Part shown: piece after piece, positions 17,302-25,640 of the stretch
Numbering within the stretch: position 1 is the first letter of the stretch
How the letters are laid out: each line of letters starts with the position of its first letter
Assembly (NCBI GenBank): GCA_001784175.1
Contig: MFPR01000033.1
Location: 62,573 to 126,572 of the forward strand
From: Candidatus Lindowbacteria bacterium RIFCSPLOWO2_12_FULL_62_27
Lineage (GTDB): Bacteria > Lindowbacteria > 2-12-FULL-62-27
Direction: 5' to 3'
DNA length: 64,000 nt
The notes under the pieces: model-generated
Seen by the model: only the letters and a program-made list of their open reading frames with translations
Databases searched by the model: none
Told to the model about the DNA's origin: nothing
Made by a program: the position numbers and the translations under genes

Positions 17302-18840
17302 ATGCAGGACATCGGCCGGTATCACATTCTTTCCCTGATCGGCGCCGGCGGGATGGGGACCATCTACAAGGCGCAGGACACCCGGGACGGGCGGATCGTG
17401 GCGTTGAAGACCCTGCACAAGATGTTTCTCGAGAAGGAGGACATCGTGCGGCGGTTTCAGACCGAGGCCCGGGCCTGCCTGAAACTCGTTCATCCGAACA
17501 TCCTCCGGGTCCTCGATTGCGACCGCACGCCCGATACGTTCTATCTGGCCATGGAGTACGTCGAGGGGAAAAGCCTGAAGGAGTATATCAAGGCTCTCGA
17601 CGCGGATTTACCGGAGCAGGTCCTGCTCAGGATTTTTTCGCAGATCTGCGACGCCATGGGCTTCGCGCATCAGCAGGGCGTGCTTCACCGCGACCTGTCC
17701 GCGTCCAACGTCGTCGTGCGGGACACGCTCGACGTGACCATCATCGATTTCGGCCTGTCGAAACTCGCCACCGAGATGACGATGACCCTCACCGGCACCA
17801 TCGTCGGCACGCCCGAATACATGGCGCCGGAACAGTTCACGTCCCTGAAGGAGGTGGACGAACGCGCCGACATCTGGTCCATGGGGATCCTCCTGTACGA
17901 ACTGATCGCGCGGCGGTCGCCGTATGGGGAGACGATCCAGCCCGTGCATCTGACCCGCAAGATCGTCGACGCGCAGTTCGTTCCGCCGCCGCCGGTCCAA
18001 TTCAACAGAAACCTCCCGGCCAAATACGACTGGATCGTCCAGAGGGCCCTTGAGCGGGACCTCGACGGCCGGTATCGGCGCGTGGAAGACATGCTCCGGG
18101 ATATGAAAGCCCATCCCGATGATGTGAAACCGCCCGGAAAAATCGCGCCCGAGCGGCGCGTTGTCTCCCGACTGCGGTATGCGGCAGCGATCGCGATTGG
18201 GGTCTGTGCGATCGTCCTTTTGACATTCTTTATCCTTCATCGGCGTAAGGCGGAACCGCCGCTGGATCGTGCGACATCAACAGCAGCGACGGCCGCGGAG
18301 ACCGCAGTGTCCGTCGCTCTCAAGGAAATGGCGCCGAACGCGGAGGCCCTGGCCCGGGGGATGACCATCTTCGGATATCGGAAGCAGGTGTTCAAACCCG
18401 GAAAACGGTTTGTTCTTTATCCGACGTACAGAAATGTCCGGCCGGAAAAATTCAAGGAAAAGTATCGGCCGCTGGTCGAAGAATCACTGGCCGCCAAAAA
18501 ATCCGGCGTATCCATCAAAGCCTATGCGATCCTTGAAGACTCCGTCAAAGTCACCGGCGCGGACATGGAGCGGCTGGATCCCTATTATGTCTGGACCCAA
18601 GCCGACATGCTGGACTATTGTGGAAACGCGCAAAACGTTTATGTGGTGTTCATGCGGGTCTATCGGCTTCCGCAGGAAATCGAGATCCCTTCGCTTCCAA
18701 GCGGCGCCGTCATCTTCGCCAATCTGGACACGCCGGTGTCCGTGTCCGGCAGCACGCCCGTTCTGGACGACGACGCCTATGGGTCGAGAAAGAGGGAGAT
18801 TCTGACGGCGCTGGGCCGCGGCCTCCCGGAAGGACCGTAG
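17302..18840 (+). CDS. Transmembrane Ser/Thr kinase with the same novel extracytoplasmic domain as the BRCT kinase
   Basis: The ATG at 17302 gives 512 residues and starts directly before GRYHILSLIGAGGMG; the frame is open far upstream, but that is only a shadow of the cyclase gene. Kinase domain about 5-270: VALK Lys36, HRDLSASN 129-136 (Ser for Lys), DFG 149-151, APEQF. Membrane helix about 292-312. The extracytoplasmic part (about 345-505) is one domain with FKPGKRFVLYP, ERLDPYY, MRVYRLPQEIEIPS and TPVLDDDAY, shared with residues 365-525 of the kinase at 9918-11759 but without the BRCT domain. It probably lies in one operon with the solenoid cyclase upstream. Confidence 0.9.
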   Translation: MQDIGRYHILSLIGAGGMGTIYKAQDTRDGRIVALKTLHKMFLEKEDIVRRFQTEARACLKLVHPNILRVLDCDRTPDTFYLAMEYVEGKSLKEYIKALDADLPEQVLLRIFSQICDAMGFAHQQGVLHRDLSASNVVVRDTLDVTIIDFGLSKLATEMTMTLTGTIVGTPEYMAPEQFTSLKEVDERADIWSMGILLYELIARRSPYGETIQPVHLTRKIVDAQFVPPPPVQFNRNLPAKYDWIVQRALERDLDGRYRRVEDMLRDMKAHPDDVKPPGKIAPERRVVSRLRYAAAIAIGVCAIVLLTFFILHRRKAEPPLDRATSTAATAAETAVSVALKEMAPNAEALARGMTIFGYRKQVFKPGKRFVLYPTYRNVRPEKFKEKYRPLVEESLAAKKSGVSIKAYAILEDSVKVTGADMERLDPYYVWTQADMLDYCGNAQNVYVVFMRVYRLPQEIEIPSLPSGAVIFANLDTPVSVSGSTPVLDDDAYGSRKREILTALGRGLPEGP

Positions 18841-18891
18841 TATCTTATCAGAAACCAATAAGACCCGACCGCCCCTCAGAACGTGTGAATG

Positions 18892-18920
18892 TTGTCCGGG
18901 GGCCGCCCTCCAGTTATGAT
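18892..18920 (+). promoter_or_regulatory. Promoter of the HhH kinase operon 18928-24488, leaderless
   Basis: TTGTCC (18892-18897), a 17-nt spacer and TATGAT (18915-18920) are followed after 7 nt by the ATG at 18928. This strongly favours that start over the in-frame ATGs at 18889 and 18916. Confidence 0.65.
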
Positions 18921-18927
18921 CGCGTGG

Positions 18928-21285
18928 ATGCCTGCAGACGCGCGATTCGGCGACTACCAATTGATCCGGGAAATCGGACATGGCGGGATGGGGGCGGTCC
19001 ATCTGGCCGCGCGGCCGGGCGATCCACGGCCCGTGGCGTTGAAAATCGTGCCGGACTATCTCTCCAGAAATCAGACGTTCCGCGACCGGTTCGCCCGCGA
19101 GTGCCAGTCGCTCCGGCGGCTCGAGCATCCCGGGATCCCGCGCATTTATGAGGACGGCGAAATCGACGGCCGCCGGTACCTGGCCATGGAATACGCGGAG
19201 GGCCAAACGATCGAGTCGCTCCTCGAATCGCCGGACAGTCGGGTTTCGGGGGAATTTGTCCGAACCCTCCTGACTGGCGCGGCCCGCATTCTCGACTACG
19301 CCCACGGACGCGGCGTGATCCATCGCGACATCTCCGCGCGCAATATCATCGTCACGCCGTCGGCCGGCATCAAGCTGATCGATTTCGGCATCTCCAAACT
19401 GGCGGACGAAGTCACGCTGACGATGACCGGCCAGCACCTCGGCACGCCCCTCTACATGGCGCCGGAGCAATTTGCCTCGGGCGGCGCCAAATCCATCGAC
19501 GCGAGGGCCGATTTGTGGTCCCTCGGGATTGTGGGATTCTGCCTGCTCACCGGGAAAGCGCCTTATGTGTACGACAATCATCTTACGCTGATGCGGCAGA
19601 TCATCGACCCCGAGATGGTCCTTCCGCCGGCGCTCGATGCGAAGCCGGACGCCGACACCGGCGTCGCCGCCGTGGTGGATCGCCTCCTGCAGCGGAACCC
19701 CGAGCACCGGTTTCAGACGGCGGCGGCGCTTCTCGAGGCGCTCCTGCATCCCGATCAGCCGCTGCAGGAAACCTTCACGTCCGGCCGCAAGTACGCCCTC
19801 AACGAGATCGTGTATCTTCCGCACGTCAAGCGATGGGCGGTGGTGAACGAGCGGGGACGGCTGGGGCGCGCTCCTTACGTGGGGCTGATCCATCACGGCG
19901 GGACCGCGAGCGGCCGGGTATGCGGGATCAAAAAGTCCGTCGCGGAAACAGCCGCGGAACCCTGTCCGGAATGCGGCGGAAAAACAGCAAAGGCGGCCCC
20001 TCAACAGACGGATGTCGGTGGGTTCTGCCTGTCGTGCGGGTTGATTTCCGATTCGTTGATGCCGCTGGGCCGGAAAACCGAAACGAGGGCGTCGGCCGCG
20101 CGCCGGCGGATACTCAAACGCCGTCTGTCCCGCGCCGGGATATGGACAGCCGGTCTCGTATCCGCGGCCGTTCTGATCCATGCAGGGTGGGACCGGTTCC
20201 GCCCGGCGCCTCCGGAGGATAGGGCGGCGGTCGGTTTGATCGAAAGGGAATTTTCCGAAGTCTCCACCAAGTACAACAAGGATGAAGGACTGGTCATGGA
20301 CGTCAATACCGCAGGATTCGAGGATCTGGTGAAGATCAAATTCATGAGCGACAACCGCGCGCTGTTTCTCATCGCCTACCGCCACAATCACGGCGCGTTC
20401 AAAAATATGGCAGACGTCCAAAGCGCCTTGAGCCTGACGGGGCAATACCAGACGGTCCTGGCCCAGTTGAAGGTTGCCTCGCAGTCAGCCGCGCCGCCCG
20501 ACCCCGAATTTCTTCGGAGGTACAGACGCGTCAATATCAACAGCGCCGCTCATGACGAGCTGGTGACGATACCGTTCGTTTCCGAGAAAACGGCCGAGGG
20601 AATCCACGCGTACCGCAAATCCCATGGCAACATGCGGACCATCGACGACGTGCTCAATTCCGGCAAGAGCGAATACGCCTCGCAAATCAAACGCCACCGC
20701 ATGGCATGGTTTGATTTTGTGTCGCTGGGCGACGCCTCTCTCGATCGGACATTTCAGCAGGCCGTGGACGTCTATTATGCCGGCCTTCGGGCGGCGTCCC
20801 AAAAAATTCCGGAATTCACGCGGATTGATCTGAACCACGCGACCGTTCTGGAAATGTCCAAGACCCTGAGAAGCAGTTGGGACGCGCTGGCCATCATGAT
20901 GCACCGACACAAGTACGGCGCCTACCGGAGCGTGGAGGAGTATGTGAAGACCACGAGAATGGAGCGGGCGTTCACCAAGAACGAACGGATGCGCGACATG
21001 AGCCGTCTGACCCTGGAAGCCGCATACGTCACCCCCGGCGACCGGACGGTCACCCTCGACCCGGAGTTCTTGCGCGACTGGGGCGCGCCGTTGAATCTGA
21101 ACACGGCGCCGGACGAGCGAATCGTCCGGATGCCGTTGTTGCTGAAGAAAGAGAAAGAGACGCTTTTGGCGGCCCGGCACGCGCGGAGGCTCCGGTCGGT
21201 GGACGAGCTCTGGCCATTGATGGAGCAAGACGGCCGCGCCCAAAAACGGTTCGATCTCTTGAGGGACTTCGTGACGGTGAAATAA
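18928..21285 (+). CDS. Large transmembrane Ser/Thr kinase with zinc ribbon and four HhH-like units
   Basis: 785 residues from the leaderless ATG at 18928. Order: kinase about 7-272 (HRDISARN 132-139, Ser for Lys; DFG 152-154), GRKYALNEIVYLP..KRWAVVNERG module 286-310, zinc ribbon CPEC..CLSC (346-370), strongly basic stretch, membrane helix about 404-421, then an extracytoplasmic region of about 360 residues. That region has HhH-like units near 455-515, 534-600, 632-700 and 720-785, each opening with (V/I/L)N(I/L)N(T/S)A or a variant (DVNTAG, NINSAA, DLNHAT, NLNTAP). It ends in LLRDFVTVK, as does the next kinase, with which it is clearly a tandem duplicate. The next ATG follows one base after the stop. 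Confidence 0.92.
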   Translation: MPADARFGDYQLIREIGHGGMGAVHLAARPGDPRPVALKIVPDYLSRNQTFRDRFARECQSLRRLEHPGIPRIYEDGEIDGRRYLAMEYAEGQTIESLLESPDSRVSGEFVRTLLTGAARILDYAHGRGVIHRDISARNIIVTPSAGIKLIDFGISKLADEVTLTMTGQHLGTPLYMAPEQFASGGAKSIDARADLWSLGIVGFCLLTGKAPYVYDNHLTLMRQIIDPEMVLPPALDAKPDADTGVAAVVDRLLQRNPEHRFQTAAALLEALLHPDQPLQETFTSGRKYALNEIVYLPHVKRWAVVNERGRLGRAPYVGLIHHGGTASGRVCGIKKSVAETAAEPCPECGGKTAKAAPQQTDVGGFCLSCGLISDSLMPLGRKTETRASAARRRILKRRLSRAGIWTAGLVSAAVLIHAGWDRFRPAPPEDRAAVGLIEREFSEVSTKYNKDEGLVMDVNTAGFEDLVKIKFMSDNRALFLIAYRHNHGAFKNMADVQSALSLTGQYQTVLAQLKVASQSAAPPDPEFLRRYRRVNINSAAHDELVTIPFVSEKTAEGIHAYRKSHGNMRTIDDVLNSGKSEYASQIKRHRMAWFDFVSLGDASLDRTFQQAVDVYYAGLRAASQKIPEFTRIDLNHATVLEMSKTLRSSWDALAIMMHRHKYGAYRSVEEYVKTTRMERAFTKNERMRDMSRLTLEAAYVTPGDRTVTLDPEFLRDWGAPLNLNTAPDERIVRMPLLLKKEKETLLAARHARRLRSVDELWPLMEQDGRAQKRFDLLRDFVTVK

Positions 21286-21286
21286 G

Positions 21287-23605
21287 ATGGAGTTCGGTAA
21301 TTTCAAGCTGATCCGTGAGCTGGGGCATGGCGGGATGGGCGCGGTATACCTGGCGGAACGGCCGGGCGGCGGAAACGCGGTTGCTTTGAAAATCCTGCCG
21401 GAACACTTCACCAAAAACGAAACTTTTATCATGCGGTTCCGGCGCGAGTGCGACCTCATGCGCCGGCTGGACCACCCGGGAATCCCCCGCCTGTGTGACG
21501 AAGGCGAAGCCGGCGGCCGGCGATATCTGGCGATGGAATATGTGCCCGGCCTTTCACTCGAACAGTATCTGGCGGACGCGCAAGGCCGCGTCAGCCCTGA
21601 AAAGGCGCTGGAGGTGCTTGGCGGCGTCGCGCGAATTCTGTCTTACGCCCACCGGCAGGGCGTGATCCACCGCGACGTTTCGGCCAAAAATATTCTGCTC
21701 GGAGACGGCGGCGAGATGAAACTGATCGATTTCGGGATCGCCAAACTTGCCGATGACATCACCCTCACGGTGACGGGACAGCATCTGGGCACGCCGTCGT
21801 ATATGGCGCCGGAACAATTCTCAGGCGCCGGAACAAAAGCGGTCGGGGCGCAGGCGGACCTCTGGTCGCTCGGCGTGATAGGGTTTCAACTGCTCACCGG
21901 CAGGCTCCCGTTTGAAGGCGAGACGCCCATGACCGTCATCCGCCACATCATCGATCCGGCCGTATGGACGCCACCCGTGCTGGACGTCAATCCTTCGGCC
22001 CCGCCGGCGCTGGCGGCGGTGGTCGACCGGCTGCTGCAAAAAGATCCGTTGCACCGGTATCCGACCGCGGACGACCTCGTGCAGGCGCTCGCGCTGAGCG
22101 CGTCGGAACAGCAGCCTCGCGAGACTTACGATCCCAAGCGGCGTTATGGGCTGGACGATATCGTGTATCTGCCGCGCCTCCAGCGATGGGCTGTCGTGGA
22201 CGAGGAGGGCACGTTGAAGAAATCGACCTATGTGGGTCTGATACACCACGGGGGCCAAAGGAGCCGCCGGGCGTGCAGAATTAAAAAATATGAAAAAAGC
22301 GATTCGCCATGCGCGGAATGCGGCGGCAGCGCTGCGACGGAGGGGTTCTGCCCGGCCTGCGGTCTGATTGCGCCTCAAAACGAGTCCCTCTGCCGGCCGG
22401 GAATGACCCGTCATCTGCGCGGCCGCCGCCGAACCCGGATTCGAACGCTCTCCATGGCTGTCGCTTCGGCAAGCGTTCTTCTGCTGGCCGGATGGTCCGT
22501 CTTGTCGTGGAGCCGGCGCCAGACTTCGACGGAGGACCCAGCGACTGGGTTATTTAAAAAAGCGGATTCAGGCCGATTCGGGAAAGTGGACGGGCTCGTG
22601 CTGGACGTGAACGCGGCGACGTTCGAAGATCTCGTCAAAATAAAAAATATGGGAGCAGACCGGGCGCTCTTCCTTCTGGCGTATCGGCATCGGCACGGCG
22701 CTTACAAAGACCTCACGGACGTCGAATGGGCCCTCAAGCTTTCGAGGGATTATGGCAGAGAGGAAACAATTTCTCATCTCACCGTCCAGTCTCCAACCAG
22801 CGCCCCACCCGACTCGGAATTTCTCAAACGATACAAGCGGGTGAACATCAACCAGGCGGGCATGGACGAACTTATGTCCATTCCGTTTGTCGGGGATAAA
22901 CTGGCGCAAAAGTTCCTGGAAAGACGCGGCACATCCGGCCCGTTTCGAAGCCTCGAAGATGTTCTCGGATCGAGAACGGCCCTCGTCCGGAATGCCAAGC
23001 TCACCGCGTGGCTGGATTTCATCTCGCTCGGAGACCCTGCGCTGGACCGCGCATTAGAGCAGGAGGTCGACGAATATTACGCGGGTACGTGGCAGACCGG
23101 CCGGCAGACCTCCAATCGGGACATAAGGGACGTTCGGGGTCAACTGGATCTGAACCACGCCCCGCTGCAGGACCTGAAGAGACAGATCGACAGCTCCTGG
23201 TGGGCGATGTATGTCCTGATGAGCCGTCACAAGCGCGGTTCGTTCCAATCGGTCGATTCGCTCATGGACCGGATGAACAAGTATTATGTTTCATCGGGGA
23301 GTAAAACCTGGGAAAAAATGGCCGTCAAATACCGCCGTGTCCTGTATGTCACTCCGGGTGATCGGACGGTAACCGTCGACTCCGGATTCTTGAAGGATTG
23401 GGGGCAGCCGCTGAACCTCAAATCGGCCGCAGAGGAACGAATTCAGGCCATCCCGTTTTTGAAGAAGCCGGAAAAGGAGGCCGTTCTCGCAGCGCGAAAA
23501 ATTGGCTCTTTGCGATCGCCTGACGACCTTCGAAAGTTGATGACGCAGGAGAACAGCGCCGAAATGCGATTTCAAATATTGAGAGACTTCGTGACGGTGA
23601 AATAG
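21287..23605 (+). CDS. Large transmembrane Ser/Thr kinase with zinc ribbon and four HhH-like units (tandem paralogue)
   Basis: 772 residues, colinear with the preceding kinase: kinase about 5-268 (VALK Lys35, HRDVSAKN 128-135, DFG 148-150), KRRYGLDDIVYLP..QRWAVVDEEG module 284-308, zinc ribbon CAEC..CPAC (342-358), membrane helix about 388-406, and four HhH-like units near 438-500, 517-580, 619-690 and 708-770. The motif VTPGDRTVT joins the third and fourth units in both paralogues. In the last unit the HhH signature is degenerate (NLKSAAEERI), so not all units need bind DNA. The ATG follows the previous stop after one base, and the next gene starts one base after its own stop. Confidence 0.92.
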   Translation: MEFGNFKLIRELGHGGMGAVYLAERPGGGNAVALKILPEHFTKNETFIMRFRRECDLMRRLDHPGIPRLCDEGEAGGRRYLAMEYVPGLSLEQYLADAQGRVSPEKALEVLGGVARILSYAHRQGVIHRDVSAKNILLGDGGEMKLIDFGIAKLADDITLTVTGQHLGTPSYMAPEQFSGAGTKAVGAQADLWSLGVIGFQLLTGRLPFEGETPMTVIRHIIDPAVWTPPVLDVNPSAPPALAAVVDRLLQKDPLHRYPTADDLVQALALSASEQQPRETYDPKRRYGLDDIVYLPRLQRWAVVDEEGTLKKSTYVGLIHHGGQRSRRACRIKKYEKSDSPCAECGGSAATEGFCPACGLIAPQNESLCRPGMTRHLRGRRRTRIRTLSMAVASASVLLLAGWSVLSWSRRQTSTEDPATGLFKKADSGRFGKVDGLVLDVNAATFEDLVKIKNMGADRALFLLAYRHRHGAYKDLTDVEWALKLSRDYGREETISHLTVQSPTSAPPDSEFLKRYKRVNINQAGMDELMSIPFVGDKLAQKFLERRGTSGPFRSLEDVLGSRTALVRNAKLTAWLDFISLGDPALDRALEQEVDEYYAGTWQTGRQTSNRDIRDVRGQLDLNHAPLQDLKRQIDSSWWAMYVLMSRHKRGSFQSVDSLMDRMNKYYVSSGSKTWEKMAVKYRRVLYVTPGDRTVTVDSGFLKDWGQPLNLKSAAEERIQAIPFLKKPEKEAVLAARKIGSLRSPDDLRKLMTQENSAEMRFQILRDFVTVK

Positions 23606-23606
23606 G

Positions 23607-24488
23607 ATGTCGTTCTGGAGCCGATCCGCCTGCCCCGCCTGCGGCGCCCGGCGCGGTCCGGCGGCGTTCTGCCGGACCTGTGGCGTTCTCGCCGACGCGC
23701 CGGCGCCTCGAACAGCCCCGGCACGACGGAGAATCGCAGCGGCCGTCGGCGGAGCGCTCCTGGTTCTCGCATCGTCGGTGGGATTGGGTCTTTGGCTTCG
23801 GAAGCCCGATCAGGCGCCGGTCGAGGTCATCAAGCGCGCGAGATCAGCCCCGAAAAAATCCGCCGGCCGGCTGGCGACCGGAGAAAAAGTCAATATCAAT
23901 CTGGCAGGTCTGGCGGAGCTTCAGCGCCTGCATGGCGTTGGCCCGATGCTGGCGGACTGCATGATGGCGTTCCGCCTGACGTATGGCGCCTTCCAGTCCG
24001 AATCCGACTTCCGGTTTCTGCTCGGATCCACGCGGTCGACGATGGACGAGCGCCGCGAGCAGATTGAATATGGAGACGGCCGCACAGGCCCGATCGATCC
24101 GGAATTCTTGAGTAAATACCCGACCCGGTACGACATGAACGCGATGTCGGAATCGGACATGATCCGGATTCCCTATTTGAAGGAAGCCATCGCGCATTAC
24201 ATCGTGGACTATCGCGGCGCCCATGGCGGATACCGGTCGATGACGGAACTCATGGACGCCTTCAAAGACCTGAACATTCGCGGCGGATTTGAGGGGGAAG
24301 TGCGCAAGCGGTACACGCTGACATTCGCGATGTTTTTTTACGTCGACGATAAGGAAATGAACTGGACGCGCCGGAACCGCGACGAGTGGATGCGGCTGGT
24401 GTCCGGGCCGAAGGCGCCGCCGGCGCCGGCCGGGTCCGCGCCGCAGGCGCCGGCCGAGCCCGCGCGCGATCCGGCCGAGGGATATTAG
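23607..24488 (+). CDS. Kinase-less zinc-ribbon membrane protein with extracytoplasmic HhH-like units
   Basis: 293 residues. A zinc ribbon (C9xxC12 ... C22xxC25) starts the protein, followed by a basic stretch, a membrane helix at about 43-64 and two HhH-like units (about 95-155 with KVNINLAGLAELQRLHGVG, and about 172-225 with DMNAMSESDMIRIPY). It looks like the second half of the upstream kinases without the kinase domain, so it may be a co-receptor or decoy. The Ala/Pro-rich C-terminal tail contains a GC-rich segment related to the two-hairpin repeat. It is in the same operon (1-nt gap to the upstream stop) and converges with the PP2C gene. Confidence 0.85.
   Translation: MSFWSRSACPACGARRGPAAFCRTCGVLADAPAPRTAPARRRIAAAVGGALLVLASSVGLGLWLRKPDQAPVEVIKRARSAPKKSAGRLATGEKVNINLAGLAELQRLHGVGPMLADCMMAFRLTYGAFQSESDFRFLLGSTRSTMDERREQIEYGDGRTGPIDPEFLSKYPTRYDMNAMSESDMIRIPYLKEAIAHYIVDYRGAHGGYRSMTELMDAFKDLNIRGGFEGEVRKRYTLTFAMFFYVDDKEMNWTRRNRDEWMRLVSGPKAPPAPAGSAPQAPAEPARDPAEGY
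24412..24475 (+). repeat. Degenerate relative of the two-hairpin GC-rich element, copy E
   Basis: GCGCCGGCCGGGTCCGCGCC and a following GCAGGCGCCGGCC resemble the flanking half of copy A but lack the CCCCAAGT core. It encodes the Ala/Pro tail of the zinc-ribbon HhH protein. Confidence 0.4.
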
Positions 24489-24489
24489 G

Positions 24490-25536
24490 CTAGACTTTGA
24501 TCCGGTACGTGATCGCGCGGCCGAACTGGCAGATCGTGAAAGCCGCCTCATCGGAAGGCGGGGGTGGAACGGACGGGCGGCAGACCGCTCTGGCCAGCGC
24601 GATGGTGGTGTTGTCCCGGCCGCCGGCCTGAAGCGTTTCTTGGATCAGTTCGCGGACCTGGTCGGACACGAGCGGCGTTTTTCGCAGCACTTGCTCGATG
24701 GCCCGGTCGTCGAGCATGTCGGTCAGGCCGTCCGTGCACAGCATGACGACATCGCTCGGCGAGACCTTCGCCGTTGATGACTCTGGCTCGACGCCGTCCG
24801 ATTTGCCCACCGTTCGCGTGATGACATGGCGCAGGCGGTGACGGCGCGCCTCCTCCGGCGTGATCTTCTTCTGCCGCATCAGGTCCATGACGACCGAGTG
24901 GTCCAGCGTCACCGGCCGCAGGCCCTCCTTTCCGAAAACATACCCACGGCTGTCACCGGCGTGCGCAACGTGCAGGGTCTGGCCCGACAGGACGGCCACC
25001 ACCACCGTGGTGGCGATGCCGTCCGGCATGCCGCGCCGCCCGGCCTCCCGCAGGATGCGATCATGGCCGGTCAGGATGCTCTCCGTGAGATCGCGAGCCG
25101 AAATCGCCGGGGCGTAGTCGACCACGAGGTCGTCGGTGTTCATCGTGGCCGCGCGAAATCCTATATCGTCCGAAGCCGTCGCGACGGCGACGCGCCGAAA
25201 GGCCCGGCAGAACAGGTCGACCGCGATAGATTTCACCAGCATGTTCGACGCGACTTCTCCCGACTCCTCGCCGCCGACGCCATCCGCGACGATCAGGACG
25301 GTCACGGGCTGCGCCCCGCGGGGCGGTCGGAAACGCCACGCGACATGGGCATCCTCGTTGTTGGACCGGGAATTGCCGACGTCGCTCCCGCCGGCCATAT
25401 CGTCCGTCCGGGATTCCATGCCGGACCATTCCCGGAACGACCGGGCTGCCTCCTGGTCACAGATGGTGTTCCACAGTTCGCTGATGTCGATAGGACCGGT
25501 GTAGGAGTCCAAGTCTCTCTTCCGTTCGGTTGTCAT
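24490..25536 (-). CDS. PP2C-family Ser/Thr protein phosphatase (second copy)
   Basis: 348 residues from ATG 25536 (a TTG at 25548 is also in frame). The motifs NNEDAH, VADGVGGEESGEVAS, HAGDSRGYV, DHSVVMDL, CTDGLTDML and GGRDNTTIAL define an active PPM phosphatase. Compared with the first PP2C it has an extra stretch of about 25 residues after the second motif. Both share an N-terminal segment (IDISELW...REWSGMES here) and the C-terminal tail AFTICQFGRAITY. It is transcribed alone, divergent from the gene at 25641 and convergent with the HhH kinase operon, so it is well placed to reset that branch. Confidence 0.92.
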   Translation of the reverse strand: MTTERKRDLDSYTGPIDISELWNTICDQEAARSFREWSGMESRTDDMAGGSDVGNSRSNNEDAHVAWRFRPPRGAQPVTVLIVADGVGGEESGEVASNMLVKSIAVDLFCRAFRRVAVATASDDIGFRAATMNTDDLVVDYAPAISARDLTESILTGHDRILREAGRRGMPDGIATTVVVAVLSGQTLHVAHAGDSRGYVFGKEGLRPVTLDHSVVMDLMRQKKITPEEARRHRLRHVITRTVGKSDGVEPESSTAKVSPSDVVMLCTDGLTDMLDDRAIEQVLRKTPLVSDQVRELIQETLQAGGRDNTTIALARAVCRPSVPPPPSDEAAFTICQFGRAITYRIKV

Positions 25537-25598
25537 CGCTCGTCCCAACGTAGCAAAGCCGTCTGCATTCGGAAAGCCTTATTGTGTTTTTGTCCATA

Positions 25599-25627
25599 TT
25601 GCCCGGCCCGGCGGACAGAGGTAGACT
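25599..25627 (+). promoter_or_regulatory. Promoter of the zinc-ribbon HhH gene pair 25641-27509
   Basis: TTGCCC (25599-25604), a 17-nt spacer and TAGACT (25622-25627). Transcription would start about 6 nt before the ATG at 25641, leaving almost no leader. Confidence 0.45.
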
Positions 25628-25640
25628 GCGAGGCGCGCGA

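Noticed and set aside
18484-20445. Long minus-strand open frame of 653 codons opposite two kinases
   Set aside because: Same reason: the plus strand encodes complete kinases with all motifs, and the antisense product has no recognisable domain.
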